Shown in pieces: positions 53,786-64,000 of a DNA stretch of 64,000 bases. The position numbers were made by a program, and so were the translations under genes. The notes under the pieces were generated by a model. That model ran no database searches and had not been told where the DNA came from. It worked only from the letters and a program-made list of their open reading frames with translations. The DNA comes from Schistocerca nitens (Eukaryota; Arthropoda; Insecta; Orthoptera; Acrididae). Within the stretch, counting starts at the first letter, position 1. Each line of letters begins with the position of its first letter. The stretch spans positions 353,505,234 to 353,569,233 of the forward strand of contig NC_064622.1 of assembly GCF_023898315.1 (NCBI RefSeq), given 5' to 3'.

Positions 53786-55654
53786 TGATAGCACCTGCGC
53801 TGTTTAGCGGCGGTGGTGCTGCCCCCTGTCGGCCGTGAGCTGAACGCCATCTGACCCCTGGCCACGGAAAGCTGTGCGCCGCTGTACGGTCATTCATGAT
53901 ACTGCACAGAACCATGCCGAACCTGCAAATTCAGCACTGGAGTAACACAGCGCTAGCGCAGCTAGTTCTCACGGTGCATGGATGAGCTTTCTGTTTCATG
54001 TTTTGGCAGTGTTTCATTTCTTTATGTAAGTCCACTGTCACTAGCAGATATTTCTGAGTCCTTCCCAGATGATCTGAAGGGTTTTAGCTGCTTGTTTGTT
54101 CCTGAGGTAGGCCACGCAGGTCTGAGTTTTGTCGGAATTCGGCTCCAGGTGATGGCAAATTCTTGCAGGGCTTTAGACAAGGTCTGTTCCATATTTTAAA
54201 AACAGTCGGTCTCACCAGTGATTGCACAGTAAGCAGCATAAACAAAACTAGGGGTTCCTTAGTGTTATAGCTGATCGTTAGTGTAGGTATTGAATAATGA
54301 TAGTGCGAGCACATTGCTTTGCGGTGCCCGATTCTTCTGTGCTCTCCAGTGCTTCTTTGTCCCTGAATTTCCATAAGGATCTCCGGTTCTGGAGGAGGTT
54401 TCTGATGTTGCACACGAGAGTGAAGCCTGTGGTCACGTTATAAACCTCTGTTAAAAGAAGCCGATGACTGACTGCGACGTAAGCTGGACACACGAAACAC
54501 CACACTGCTTCTCACAAGAGAATTCGTGCAAACGCTGTTCCGTGCACGATCACGTACCTTCAGTGTTAACAGAAATTACAGTAAACTGGCTACTCGAGAC
54601 ACGTGTCTCTGATACAATGCCCCTGGCGATTTCCCCCGTACTAAGTAATATCTCTCATTAGTGATCGTACTTTTCTACACGTCGGCGCCAAAACAGCGTG
54701 TCTCGCGTGAGGTGTCTTCCTTGGAATTTGGCATCGGAACAGTGACAGTGTGGATATGAATGGCTACCCTTTTTTTAAAAAAAATCTAAATCTAGTAACA
54801 CAGTGTGGTAACATGAGGGTATGAAGGACTATCATTTTTACAAAAAATCTAAATCTAGTAACAGAAAGTAGGAACAAGCAATGACAATAAAATTAATTTT
54901 TGACCAAATCAAAATTCATACTGAATAAGGTCGTACAGTAATCCTGAAAACTGAAAAATAGGAAACGTGGAGTCCAAACATTGAAACAAACCTACATTTA
55001 TCTGCTTAAGAATATATTCAGGGTGCAACGAGTGTAACTGCACATACTTCTATTGGTGACTGAGGACTGTGTACTAAAGAACATTACGTCAGTATTTACG
55101 TTATCTGCAGACTAATAATTATAGCTATTACAAGTAGAACATTTTTAGGTTGATTAGTGTCTTGAAGTACAAGTGCCAAGAGCACTGCATTAATGCTCAT
55201 TTCTGCTGGGCAGCAGGTCATATACTGAAGTGCGGGTGCGTGGAGGCAAAACTGTTAAGATGGTACTGCCAGGCGTAGTCCACTTAGTGGCGCAGTTACG
55301 ATCGTGCAGAAAAGTCAGGTCGTTAAGGTTGCAATGTGTTTTTGGGACGAGTGTTCGATGCAGAAAGAAAACACCCAACACACGGATATGTGTATATATT
55401 AAGATACCACACGTAAAACTATCTCCACTTATATTCATTACTCCCTTTATATTTACAATGATGTGGAACAATATTTACAAGGCCGTAAACAGCAGCTTTT
55501 TACTTTAGCCTGTTACTCTTTTTTTTACTCCCGTAAATTCCAAATAACACTTTCGTTAAATAGTTCTATTTCTCCGTTGAAACTATTTTCTATAAAAAAC
55601 GTTTTTATGTTAATGTTCTTATTTTTATATAATTTAGGCTGCCACTGTGTCCAG
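53786..55654. other. No gene recognised; short tandem duplication
   Basis: A two-copy tandem with 65 bp period lies at about 54755-54880 (shared block AAAAATCTAAATCTAGTAAC). Frames at 54084-54413 and 55463-55840 show no known domain, apart from the last running into the Tc1 relic. Confidence 0.45.
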
Positions 55655-57093
55655 CTGTGTCTCCACCAGCTTGAACAGCCCCTGCTGACATGCAGGGTCC
55701 ATGGATTCATGAGGTTGTCTCCATACCCGTTTCTGTCCATCCACTCGATACAATTTGAAACAAGACTCGTCCGACTAGACAACATGTTTCCAGTCATCAA
55801 CAGTCCAATGTCGGTGTTGACGGGCCCAGGTAAGACGTAAAGTTTTGCGTCGTGCAGTCATCAAGGGTACACGAGTGGGCCTTCGGCTCCGAAAGCCCAT
55901 ATCGACGATGTTTCGTTGAGTGGTTCGCATGTTGACACTAGTTGATGGCCCAGCACTGAAATCTGCTGTAATTTGCGGAAGGGTTGCACTTCTGTCAGGT
56001 TGAACGTTCTCTTCAGTTGTCGTTGATCCCGTTCTTGCAGCATCTTTTTCCGGCCGCAACGATGTCGGAGATTTGATGTTTTACTTGATTCCTGATATTC
56101 AAGGTACACTCGTAAAATGGTCGTTCGACAAAATCCCCACTCCTTCTCTACCTCGGAGATGCTGTGTCCCATTACTCGTGCGCCGGCTATAACACCATGT
56201 TAAAACTTACTTAAATCTTGATAATCTGTCATTGTAGCAGCAGTAACCGATCTAACAACTGCGCCAGACACTTGTTGTCTTATAAAGGCACATTTGCATG
56301 CCGAGCGTGAGTTTCCGCGGAAACGCGAAATATTAATTAAATAAATAATCAGTGACAAATAAATAAAGCCTATGGCACACAACTGCAGCGCTGTGTCGCT
56401 GATAAAACAAAAGCATAATTACGTTACTCTTATGTTTGATTAAGAGGGAGAGCTCTGGTAGAAGTGGTGCGAGAAGCACGTATTTTATTTTATTGTCTGG
56501 CACACCGCCATATTTTCATGCTATAGAAGAATACTGCGAGCTGCAACCACACTAGGCACTCGATTCTGAAAAGAATTTGTATTTGTAAAAGTAAGTAGGA
56601 TTATGAACTGTAGGCAATTTCATTGAATATATCTGATTTAACTAACTATGTAACTTTTTTATGTTCAGTAGACAATCACCTCTGTACGACGTATTGGCAT
56701 GGCTGGCAAATCATTGTAATATTGAGATTAGATTATGAGTCCGTACCTACCGCAGCAGTCTTTGGAAACGATTTAATTACGAAGTCCGATTATTTCAGTT
56801 TTATTTCACGGTCAACTACGAGTAACATTGCCTTTACCAAATAGCCATTGTCAAGCGTCTGATTCCGAATAATTAAACGTCCACGTTCCAGATAAGGAAA
56901 TATCAATTACAACCAATCACAATCATATACATCACAAATAGTGAATAATTGAAATATTTTATTTATTATATTTTATTTTATTTATTTTATAGTCTTATAT
57001 AGGCGTTGCCGACCGTAGCGCCGCATTCTGTCTGTTTACATATGTCTGTATTTGAATACGCATGCCCGTAACTGTTTCACTGGCGCTTCAGTG
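55655..57093 (-). mobile_element. Tc1-like transposon, family T2, second copy, split by a 707 bp insert
   Basis: On the minus strand the right (5') end is intact: CACTGAAGCGCCAGTGAAAC next to TA at 57094-57095. The N-terminal coding begins just past the insert (DYQDLSKF near 56210). Then come MGHSISEVEKEWGFCRTTIL (56172), YLEYQESSKTSNLRHRCGRK, RSATLPQITADFSAGPSTSV and RPTRVPLMTARRKTLRL (near 55850). ARQHRHWTVDDWKHV is near 55800. Everything beyond about 55660, including the other end, is missing. Position 56284/56992 is interrupted by foreign DNA. Confidence 0.88.
56285..56991. mobile_element. Unclassified 707 bp insertion with 8 bp TSD
   Basis: GTCTTATA occurs at 56277-56284 and 56992-56999. 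The sequence joining the two flanks with one copy restores the expected family T2 sequence. The insert starts AAGGCACATTTGCATGCCGA and ends in T/A-rich TTTTATTTATTTTATA. I see no terminal inverted repeats and no coding frame of note. An 8 bp duplication fits hAT or P-type transposons, but the ends do not look like either. Confidence 0.75.
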
Positions 57094-57404
57094 TAATACT
57101 GCCATATCCTCCACTATAAAGCAACATACGCCACGGCGCATGGCGGCCGCACCTGCGTGAGGGGCAAGGGCACGGCGGAGCTACGAGGGGGCGCTGCGAT
57201 TATTTGTAAACGCGGCGCGCCAGAATTACTCCCCAACCGGGAGCGAGCAGGAGCGACCCGCCCGCCTCCAGGTTCCACAATAATTCAGACGCCGCCGCCC
57301 GGTCTGTAAACAAACACCGGAAGCGCGAGGCGCTCAGCGTATTTCTGGCGCCTCGCCACGCGGAGCACAGGTAGCGCACGCCGAAAGGTGACCTGGGACC
57401 GGGA
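57094..57404. other. GC-rich region, no gene recognised
   Basis: CpG-rich from about 57120 to 57400. The minus-strand frame 57517-57200 has no known motif. The hAT-like element inserted at its right border. Confidence 0.4.
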
Positions 57405-57412
57405 CTCGACGC

Positions 57413-59164
57413 TAGAGACGGGTAGTTCGCGAACGAACGGGTGCAAAGGAACGGTTCACCAAGATGAACGAAAGGACCGAGAAACGAATTCCAAGGAACG
57501 ATCGGTTCATAGTTCACTTCGGTCGCGGCGGTCTACTTATAGTTCCCGGGAACGAAGAACGATCGGTTCATAGTTCACTTCGGTCGCGGCGGTCCACTTA
57601 TAGTTTCCGGGAACGAGGAACGATCGGTTCATAGTTCACTTCTTCACTACGGTCGCGGCGGTCACGTCGGCAGTTCTCGTTCCGGCCTCGGTCGCGTGCT
57701 CGTCTCAGTCTCGGTCTCCCTCGGCCGCACTCGTCGTTCTTCGCATGACCACCTGTCTCAGTTCCACTGCCGACTGCTCCCAGTTAGTTCAGCACCCAGT
57801 TGTTCGTTTCGTTCACTGCGCTCGCCTGTTTTATTTATTTATTTATGCATGTGTTCCAAACTGTTCTTGCACTTGGTTCTGGCTATTCAGCGTCCACGAC
57901 CGGTAATCAAAAAGTATTTTATAGTTACGTAAATTACATGAAAATTACGTTGTATGTAATAGGTACGTCTTTTCAGGTAACAAAAGGGCTATCAGCTCAC
58001 TTCATTATATCGATGAACAGCAGAAGACATACTTACAACAAGGCAAGTTTTTTTGGTTATTCATGTATTTTTTGGTTTCATCGACTTGATTTAGCAGCTA
58101 ACTTTCAATAATTTGCTTAATTTTTAGTGTAAGAAAATTCATATAAAACGATTTTCGTGTATCTTTCATATACAAAACATTACATTTTGGAAGGCTCTAA
58201 TTATTTTTAAGTTTGGTTGTTTCCAATTTGCATTACCTGCTAGTTTGGTTTCTTTGAAAAAAAAAGCAGTGCCTCTCCATTTGAAAAGACATAGATAGCC
58301 ATAAAATCGTATTTACTTACTATCTCAAAAACATTTGTTCAGAAGGAGCTTTCAAACCAAAAACTTTACTACTGCGAACTTAATTATTATTATTATTATT
58401 ATTATTGCTAGATTAACTTTAATAATGCAACATAAAGACCTAATTTTTACAAAGCGTGTGACGCAAGTATGAGAAAACTACATTTTATTTTATGCTTCTA
58501 TAAAGTCTCTACTTCGCCTACGAACTCAGAGACAACGTGAAGTATATATAGGGTGTAAACGATTATTGTTTACAACGTAGCATAGCTATGTAGTGGAAGT
58601 CGAAACTTGTGGTCTTAAGTTGGGAAACAGCTACCAACAGGTTTACAGGATTACATGAGCTACAGCCCATGCGCATCGCGTGAGATTTTCATGTTCTCTT
58701 CTCCAGCTCTCTACACATCGTCATCGATTGTTTCGCAATTGCATTAGCTTGTTATCTCTTCACTGCCTAATTATTACATATTTGTCTGTTTGTTGTATCT
58801 GCTCGTAACGGGCAACACATCGTCCGTAATTGGCGAGCAGTCTGTACTCGGGGCGATTTTCCGTGCGCCACCCTATATTATTTCCCTGCGATCAGCCACA
58901 CAAGGCTACAGGACAGAAATTACTTCTAAAAGTGTGTAAGAATTCAGTAACGAATAAAAACTCTGTACTCCAGGGGGGAGGCAAGTGCCCCCTCTTGGTG
59001 CCCTCCATTCTTCAGTCACCTACACTACTAGTTTTCGGTTTTTCATAAGAACCATACACCAAGCACAAATGAACGGTGAAGAACGAGTAAAAATGAACGG
59101 TTCCCAAAAAATAACGATCAGCAGTGAACTAGTTCCCAAGGATGAACGAGTTTGCCCATCTCTA
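57413..59164. mobile_element. Non-autonomous hAT-like transposon, 8 bp TSD
   Basis: Perfect direct repeats CTCGACGC lie at 57405-57412 and 59165-59172. Inside them the termini read TAGAGACGGGTAGTTCG and, reverse complemented from the right, TAGAGATGGGCAAACTCG. Ends of the TAGAGATGGGCAA type with 8 bp TSD are characteristic of hAT elements (established). Subterminal regions carry many GAACGGTTC/GAACGATCGG-type words in both orientations, possible transposase-binding sites. No hAT transposase frame is seen in 1752 bp. It includes a 61 bp tandem array and an (ATT)n run at 58381-58407. Confidence 0.85.
57495..57670. repeat. 61 bp tandem repeat, 3 units, in hAT-like subterminal region
   Basis: AACGATCGGTTCATAGTTCA occurs at 57497, 57558 and 57619. 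Each is followed by CTTCGGTCGCGGCGGTC or a variant. The third unit has a short TTCACTA insertion. The unit contains the subterminal word GAACGATCGGTTC. Confidence 0.92.
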
Positions 59165-59309
59165 CTCGACGCTACACATCAGAATGTCGGCGAATGGAAC
59201 GTCAGTCACTCACCTTAAAATAGCGCACTGTCCGTTCTGGACCGCTCAAGATGGTCGTCAACTGGTAGCAAGTAGGCAGGTGATCATACATCGATGACGT
59301 AAGCCACGA

Positions 59310-59695
59310 CCGTGAAGTGGTGCCTATGTGCCAGTCGATCCAAGAAACTTGTCAACTACTTGAAAAATGGTCTGCAAATAGAAGGGGGTCTCTTTTAAGC
59401 CGCCGACAGCTACGCTGTGATTCTGACAAGGCGGGAAACCTGGAACTCTTCAGAGATCCAATGAATTGGACCAGAACGTCGAAATATCTGGGTGTCCACT
59501 TGGACTAGAAGTTTACATGGAAGGAGCATATCCTTTACCTGCACAAACAAACGACCCAGAGGCTTGGCGCGCTCTACCATATTCTGAATGCAAAGTCCTC
59601 ATTCTTCGTAAATTGTGATCTCTACATCTACCAGATGAGGGTACGGTCGGTCGCGGATTATGCCTGTGAGACCTGGAGGATGCAGCTCTAGGCAT
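59310..59695 (+). pseudogene. Jockey-type LINE ORF2 fragment
   Basis: The plus strand reads QSIQETCQLLEKWSANRR, then NWTRTSKYLGVHLD. After an in-frame TAG (59506-59508) it continues KFTWKEHILYLHKQTTQRLG, ALYHILNAKSSFFVN and RVRSVADYACETW. This is the region after FADD in Jockey-like RTs. Both ends are cut. Confidence 0.8.
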
Positions 59696-59739
59696 ATCAA
59701 GTCTACAAGTCTCTAAGTCTACAAATCCAAACTGATCTT

Positions 59740-61180
59740 CCCCGAGGTCGGCTTCTACCAGTTTTTCCATTCGCCTGTAAAGAATTCGTGTTAGTATTTT
59801 GCAGCCGTGATTTATTAAATTGATAGTTCGGTAATTTTCACACCTGTCAACACCTGCGTTTTTTCGGATTGGAATTATTATATTCTTCTTGATGTCTGAG
59901 GGCATTTCGCCTGTATCATACATCTTGCTCACCAAATGGTAGAGTTTTGTCAGGACTGGCTCTCCCAAGGCTGTCAGTAGTTCTAATGGAATGTTGTGTA
60001 CTCCCGGGGTCTTGTTTCGATTTAGGTCTTTCAGTGCTCTGTCAAACTCTTCACGCAGTATCATATCTCCCATTTCATTTTCATCTACGTCCTCTTCCAT
60101 TTCCATAATATTGTCCTCAATTACATCACCCTTGTATATATCATCTGTATACTCCTTCCACCTTTCTGCCTTCCCTTCCTTGCTCAGGACTGGTTTTCCA
60201 TCTGAGCTCTTGATAGTCAAACTGACGGTTCTCTTTCCTTAATATTTATCTATAATTTTCTTGTAAGCAGTATCTATCTTACACCTAGTGATATATGCCT
60301 CTACATCCTTACATTTGTCCTCTAGCCATTCCTGCTTAGCCATTTTGCACTTCCTGTCGATTTCATTTTTGAGACGTTTGTACTTCTTTCGCCTTTTTCA
60401 TTTACTGCATTTTTATATTTTCTCCTTTGATAAAATAAATTCAATATCTCTTCTGTTAACCAAAGACTCTCTTTACTACTCCGAAGTCTATTGGAGAATG
60501 TAATTCAGAAAACTGCTAAATGACATTTTTTAAATAAATTAGTGATTGCATTACAACACATCTTTGTAATATTGCCAATGCACCCCAGAGGTAACTATCT
60601 GCCACAACGATTAGTTTAGTTTATACATTCATCACAAGATCGAAGCTCTGTTACCTTGCTGACCTGTTCACCCAGAAATCTCGTAAGTACCAAAAGCTGA
60701 TTTGAATAAAACAGCATGATGATCTACCTTCTTGTTTATCTTGTGACACTTGGAGTCTCTGACTTCAGTGAACAAAACTTCTTAGTATCCGGCCCTAGCT
60801 ACTTGCCATGCGATAGGGACTTCGAGAAAAGGAAGAGGCTTTCTAAAGCTTTTGTACCTGAAGACCTGGGTGACTCTGTAACATCAGCTACATTACTTGA
60901 GTGAAGAAATTTTTATCAATATACAGTCTGGAGCCAAGTCTTTGGTTACAAAGAAAAGTTGCAGATCCTGTCTTTTTACCTACTTGATCCTCTGCTGCCT
61001 TAACTATTTCATCACTCAAAGCTACCCATTCTTCCATTACTGTATTTGTTTTTGCAGTTCTTGTCAATCGTTCCCTAATGCTCTCTCTCAAACTCTACAA
61101 CCCCTGGTTCTTTCAGTTTATCCAGGGCCCATCTCCTTAAATTCCTACCTTTTTTGCAGTTTCTTCAGTTTGAAACCAAG
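59740..61180 (-). pseudogene. RTE-like LINE fragment, inverted, with insert
   Basis: The minus strand starts near 61180 with KLKKLQK-like residues, then SIRERLTRTAKTNTVMEEWV and VKAAEDQVGKKT (61091-60975). The frame is interrupted at 60480-60977. It resumes with LTEEILNL (near 60460), IKSSDGKPVLSKEGKAERWK (60220), EEFDRALKDLNRNKTPGVHN, PIRKNAGVDRCENYRTINL and GCKILTRILYRRMEKLVEA, then DQFGF (59745), before the catalytic FADD. It is closely related to the plus-strand copy at 62085-63165. Confidence 0.88.
60480..60977 (+). other. Insert in LINE with possible DUF7869-type fragment
   Basis: About 500 bp interrupts the LINE. The plus strand has a frame (60716-60904) with FLVSGPSYLPCDRDFEKRKR and LSKAFVPEDLGDSV. 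This resembles the GHSYLPCDRDF...KxxVYVPxDW stretch of insect transposon-related proteins with a DUF7869 domain, as I remember them. It is only a fragment, bounded by LINE sequence on both sides. I find no TSD with certainty. Confidence 0.45.
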
Positions 61181-62084
61181 AGAAAACTGCACAGCGGAAA
61201 GGAATTACGGAGTCGACTGGACGAGACAATGAAGTCGACGGCGGCCAACATGCGGCTCGGTCTGGTAGCTACCAACCAGCTCCCCCCCCCTGCCAACCCC
61301 CACCTCCATCACACCATCCCACGCCACTTGCAGCCCTTCGACCAGACGAGGCCAGGCGAGCGCTACCCTGGTAACAAGATTTGCTCTCGCTTCAAACGCT
61401 AGCGGCCCGTATCGGCGGCGCTTTGACGAGCCCTGTGTTCCGTGCCCTACCGGTCTGTTCCGTCGGCGGGGCGCGCTTTACTGCTACACAAACGCCGCCC
61501 ACGCTCGCCTCTTCCCGCCCGCGTCACGTCCCACTAACCTCCAGCCATCACGCGCAGTGGGCCCTCTGCTCTCTTCGCTACTGCGCCGTGTCCCCTTGTT
61601 TACACCTCCTGTTTACGTTCTTCGCGAAAGAAGTTGATTGGGTTCAGAAAGAGCAGCGAGAAGAGAGGAAGGTCACAGCAAACACGTTTATCTCCAGGCA
61701 CAGCTCTCTCATCCTGTTTCCTTCATATCTCGTTTCCCTTCTTATTTTTCAAAAAGCAGGCGACAATTAGTTCAGTACATTTTGCCAAAGCCTTTTTGAA
61801 AAAACTACCCTCAACCCAAAGATTGGTTTGAAAACAACGGAGGTTACTACAGTGGCCGTCAAGAAACTGTGGTCAAAGTAACCCAACCTTCTTGAAGCAT
61901 TGCCAGTTAGTGATAATTTCAAATGTTAGTAAAATTCCGAAAAAAAATATTAGACATATCTGTTTTTAGTCTAGAATATCCTGCGGTACTTTCCAAAGAA
62001 AATTCTTACCGTTCAGAAAAAAATAAAAAAATAAAAGCTAACGTTTCAAGAAATATATATATATTACTTCAACCTATGACAACG
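61181..62084. other. No gene recognised; GC-rich part
   Basis: Positions 61280-61620 are C/G-rich. Frames up to 129 codons (61381-61770) lack a recognisable domain. It is the spacer between two inverted LINE relics. Confidence 0.4.
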
Positions 62085-63165
62085 GATTGGTTATGAACTG
62101 TAGATTAAAACTGAAGAAACTGCAAAAAGGTGGGAATTTAAGGAGATGGGACCTGGATAAACTGACACAACCAGATGTTGTAGAGTGTTTGAGAAAGAGT
62201 ATTAGGGAACGATTGACAAGAACGGGGGTAAGAAATACAGTAGAAGAAGAATGGGTAGCTTTGAAAGACGAAATTGTAAAGGCAGCAAAGCATCATGTAG
62301 GTAAAAAGACGAGGGCTAGTAGAAATCCTTGGGTAACAGAAGAAATATTGAATTTAACTGATGAAAGGAGAAAATATAAAAATGCAGTAAATGAAGCAGG
62401 CAAAAGGGAATACAAACGTCTCAAAAATGAGATCGACAGAAAGTGCAAAATGGCTAAGCAGCGATGGCTAGAGGACAAATGTAAGGATGTAGAGGCTTGT
62501 CTCACTAGGGGTAAGATAGATACTGCCTACAGGAAAATTAAAGAGACCTTTGGAGAGAAGAGAACCACTTGTATGAATATCAAGAGCTCAGATGGATACC
62601 CAGTTCTAAGAAAAGAAGGGAAAGGAGAAAGGAGGAAGGAGTATATAGAGGGTCTATACAAGGGCGATGTACTTGAGGACAATATTATGGAAATGGAAGA
62701 GGATGTAGATGAAGATGAAATGGGAGATAAGATACTGCGTGAAGAGTTTGACAGAGCACTGAAAGACCGGAGTCGAAACAAGGCCCCGGGAGTAGACAAC
62801 ATTCCATTAGAACTACTGATGGCCTTGGGAGAGCCAGTCGTGACAAAACTCTACCATCTGGTGAGCAAGATGTATGAGACAGGCGAAATACCCTCAGACT
62901 TCAAGAAGAATATAATAATTCCAATCCCAAAGAAAGCAGGTGTTGACAGATGTGAAAATTACCGAACTATCAGTTTAATAAGCCACGGCTGCCAAATATT
63001 AACACGAATTCTTTACAGACGAATGGAAAGACTGGTAGAAGCCGACCTCGGGGAAGATCAGTTTGGATTCCGTAGAAATGATGGAACACGTGAGGCAATA
63101 CTGACCCGACGACTTATCTTAGAAATAAGATTAAGGAAAGGCAAACGGAAATCACAAAATTAATT
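62085..63165 (+). pseudogene. RTE-like LINE fragment, open frame but truncated before the catalytic site
   Basis: An uninterrupted frame of 358 codons. It carries SIRERLTRTGVRNTVEEEWV, TRASRNPWVTEEILNL, a Lys/Arg-rich linker, the RT-0 region (EEFDRALKDRSRNKAPGVDN), then IIIPIPKKAGVDRCENYRTI and GCQILTRILYRRMERLVEA. DQFGFRRNDGTREAI is near the end. The sequence leaves the family after LRLI-like residues (near 63140), so palm motifs with FADD are missing. Both the endonuclease and the catalytic half are lost. The good frame suggests recent insertion followed by truncation. Confidence 0.88.
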
Positions 63166-63422
63166 TTGGTATCATCTGAGAGACTATTATTGCACCGTGC
63201 TACCTGTGAACGCAATTTTTTTTACGAGGCACTCCGTGCGTGGCAGCCCGCGAGTACTTGTTGGCAGCCGCTTGGATTTTTGTTCTGACGAGTTGCCTCA
63301 TTAGGACCCAGAATATTTCCTACCTTCGGATTTTTTTCCTATTTTCTGCTGTTACAGACCATTCATCACTGTATTCATCAGCCAAAACGCTGATATACGC
63401 AATACAAAAGAAGATGTAGGTA

Positions 63423-64000
63423 CGAGCGGCGTTTGGAAAGTCCGTCCAAAAATAAAATTTGTGTTTGGGGTAAACCTTTTCTTATTTTTCGACATAGTCT
63501 CCTTTTAGACTTATACACTACCTCCAACGCTGTTCTAATTTGTTGATCTCTTCCGAATAATAGGAATTGTGCAAGTCTGCAAAATAGCTATTAGTTGCTG
63601 CAATCAGCTCCTCGTTTGAATCACATCTTTGTCCCGCCAACCATTTCTTCAAACAGGGGAACAAATAGTAATCCGAGGGAGCCAAGTCTGGAGAATAGGG
63701 GGGATGTGAAACAACTTGGAATCCTATTTCCATTAATTTTGCAACCACGACTGCTGAGGTGTGTGCTGGTGAACTGTCGTGATGGAATAGGACTTTTTGC
63801 GATCCAATCGCCGGCGTTTTTCTTGTAGCTCGGTTTTCAAACGGTCCAATAACGATGAATATGCACCTTCAATAGCTTTACCCTTTTCCAGATAGTCGAT
63901 GAAGATTATCCCTTGCGAATCCCAAAACACAGTCGCCATAACCTTTCCATCCGAAGGAATGGTCTTCGCCTGTTTTGGTGCAGATCCTCCCTTGGTAACC
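63423..64000 (-). mobile_element. Mariner (SETMAR-like) element, partial, runs off window
   Basis: The end CGAGCGGCGTTTGGAAAGTC follows TA at 63421-63422. The minus strand codes MATVFWDSQGIIFIDYLEKG (63939), then SSLLDRLKTELQEKRRRLDR. After a frameshift near 63745 come VVAKLMEIGFQVVSHPPYSP (63748), DLAPSDYYLFPCLKKWL, and NKLEQRWR at 63518. The first D (in WDSQG) and the D of PSDYYLF are two of the three catalytic residues of D,D34D transposases. The middle Asp-containing HQDNA-type block is not in frame. The N-terminal part lies beyond position 64000. Confidence 0.88.

Noticed and set aside
57200..57517. 105-codon minus-strand frame as a gene at a CpG block
   Set aside because: It crosses the border of the hAT-like insertion and shows no recognisable domain.
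59205..59222. Splice donor-like GTGAGT on the minus strand near a CpG-rich block, suggesting a first exon
   Set aside because: An isolated GTGAGT is too common; no coding exon or acceptor could be linked to it.

Overview
The window looks like intergenic DNA from a large, repeat-rich insect genome, most probably an orthopteran such as a locust or grasshopper. The main clue is at least 11 copies of one tRNA-derived SINE whose reverse-oriented body and tail I associate with Schistocerca. Tc1/mariner, Jockey/CR1/RTE-like LINE, piggyBac-like and hAT-type elements support this. The organism call rests on recalled repeat character, not on a database search. I recognise no cellular protein-coding gene, rRNA gene or functional tRNA gene.

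Nearly everything recognisable is mobile DNA, and many pieces are nested. From 1 to 14.1 kb there is a dispersed repeat, a foldback repeat with a SINE in its loop, a tandem array of about 173 bp units, a mariner-like element with long terminal repeats, a Jockey-type LINE fragment split by a SINE, two mariner pseudogenes and two degenerate Tc1 elements. From 14.85 to 18.34 kb lies the best-preserved element: a non-LTR retrotransposon with an uninterrupted endonuclease/reverse-transcriptase frame of more than 980 codons. Its upstream ORF1 overlaps ORF2 at a canonical -1 slippery heptamer.

From 19.9 to 24.7 kb there is a stack of a deleted mariner, an AT microsatellite, an intact Tc1-type transposon, another mariner-like element, and a long hairpin split by a piggyBac-like derivative. 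From 26 to 50 kb there are SINEs of several families, 3' halves of LINEs, three overlapping Tc1 relics, a second piggyBac-like copy and a CR1-like LINE split by a SINE. From 51.4 to 52.8 kb lies a second intact copy of the 20.6 kb Tc1-type transposon. From 55.6 to 64 kb there is a Tc1 relic split by a 707 bp insert, a non-autonomous hAT-like element with perfect 8 bp target duplications, two inverted LINE relics and a mariner running off the window.

The elements do not form a pathway. They record layers of insertion that can be ordered from nesting and target-site duplications (TSDs). The young layer is the two near-identical Tc1-type copies, the intact LINE and several SINEs with perfect TSDs. 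The old layer is the frameshifted transposases and LINE tails. The stretches between them are AT-rich or locally GC-rich DNA in which I see no supported gene.
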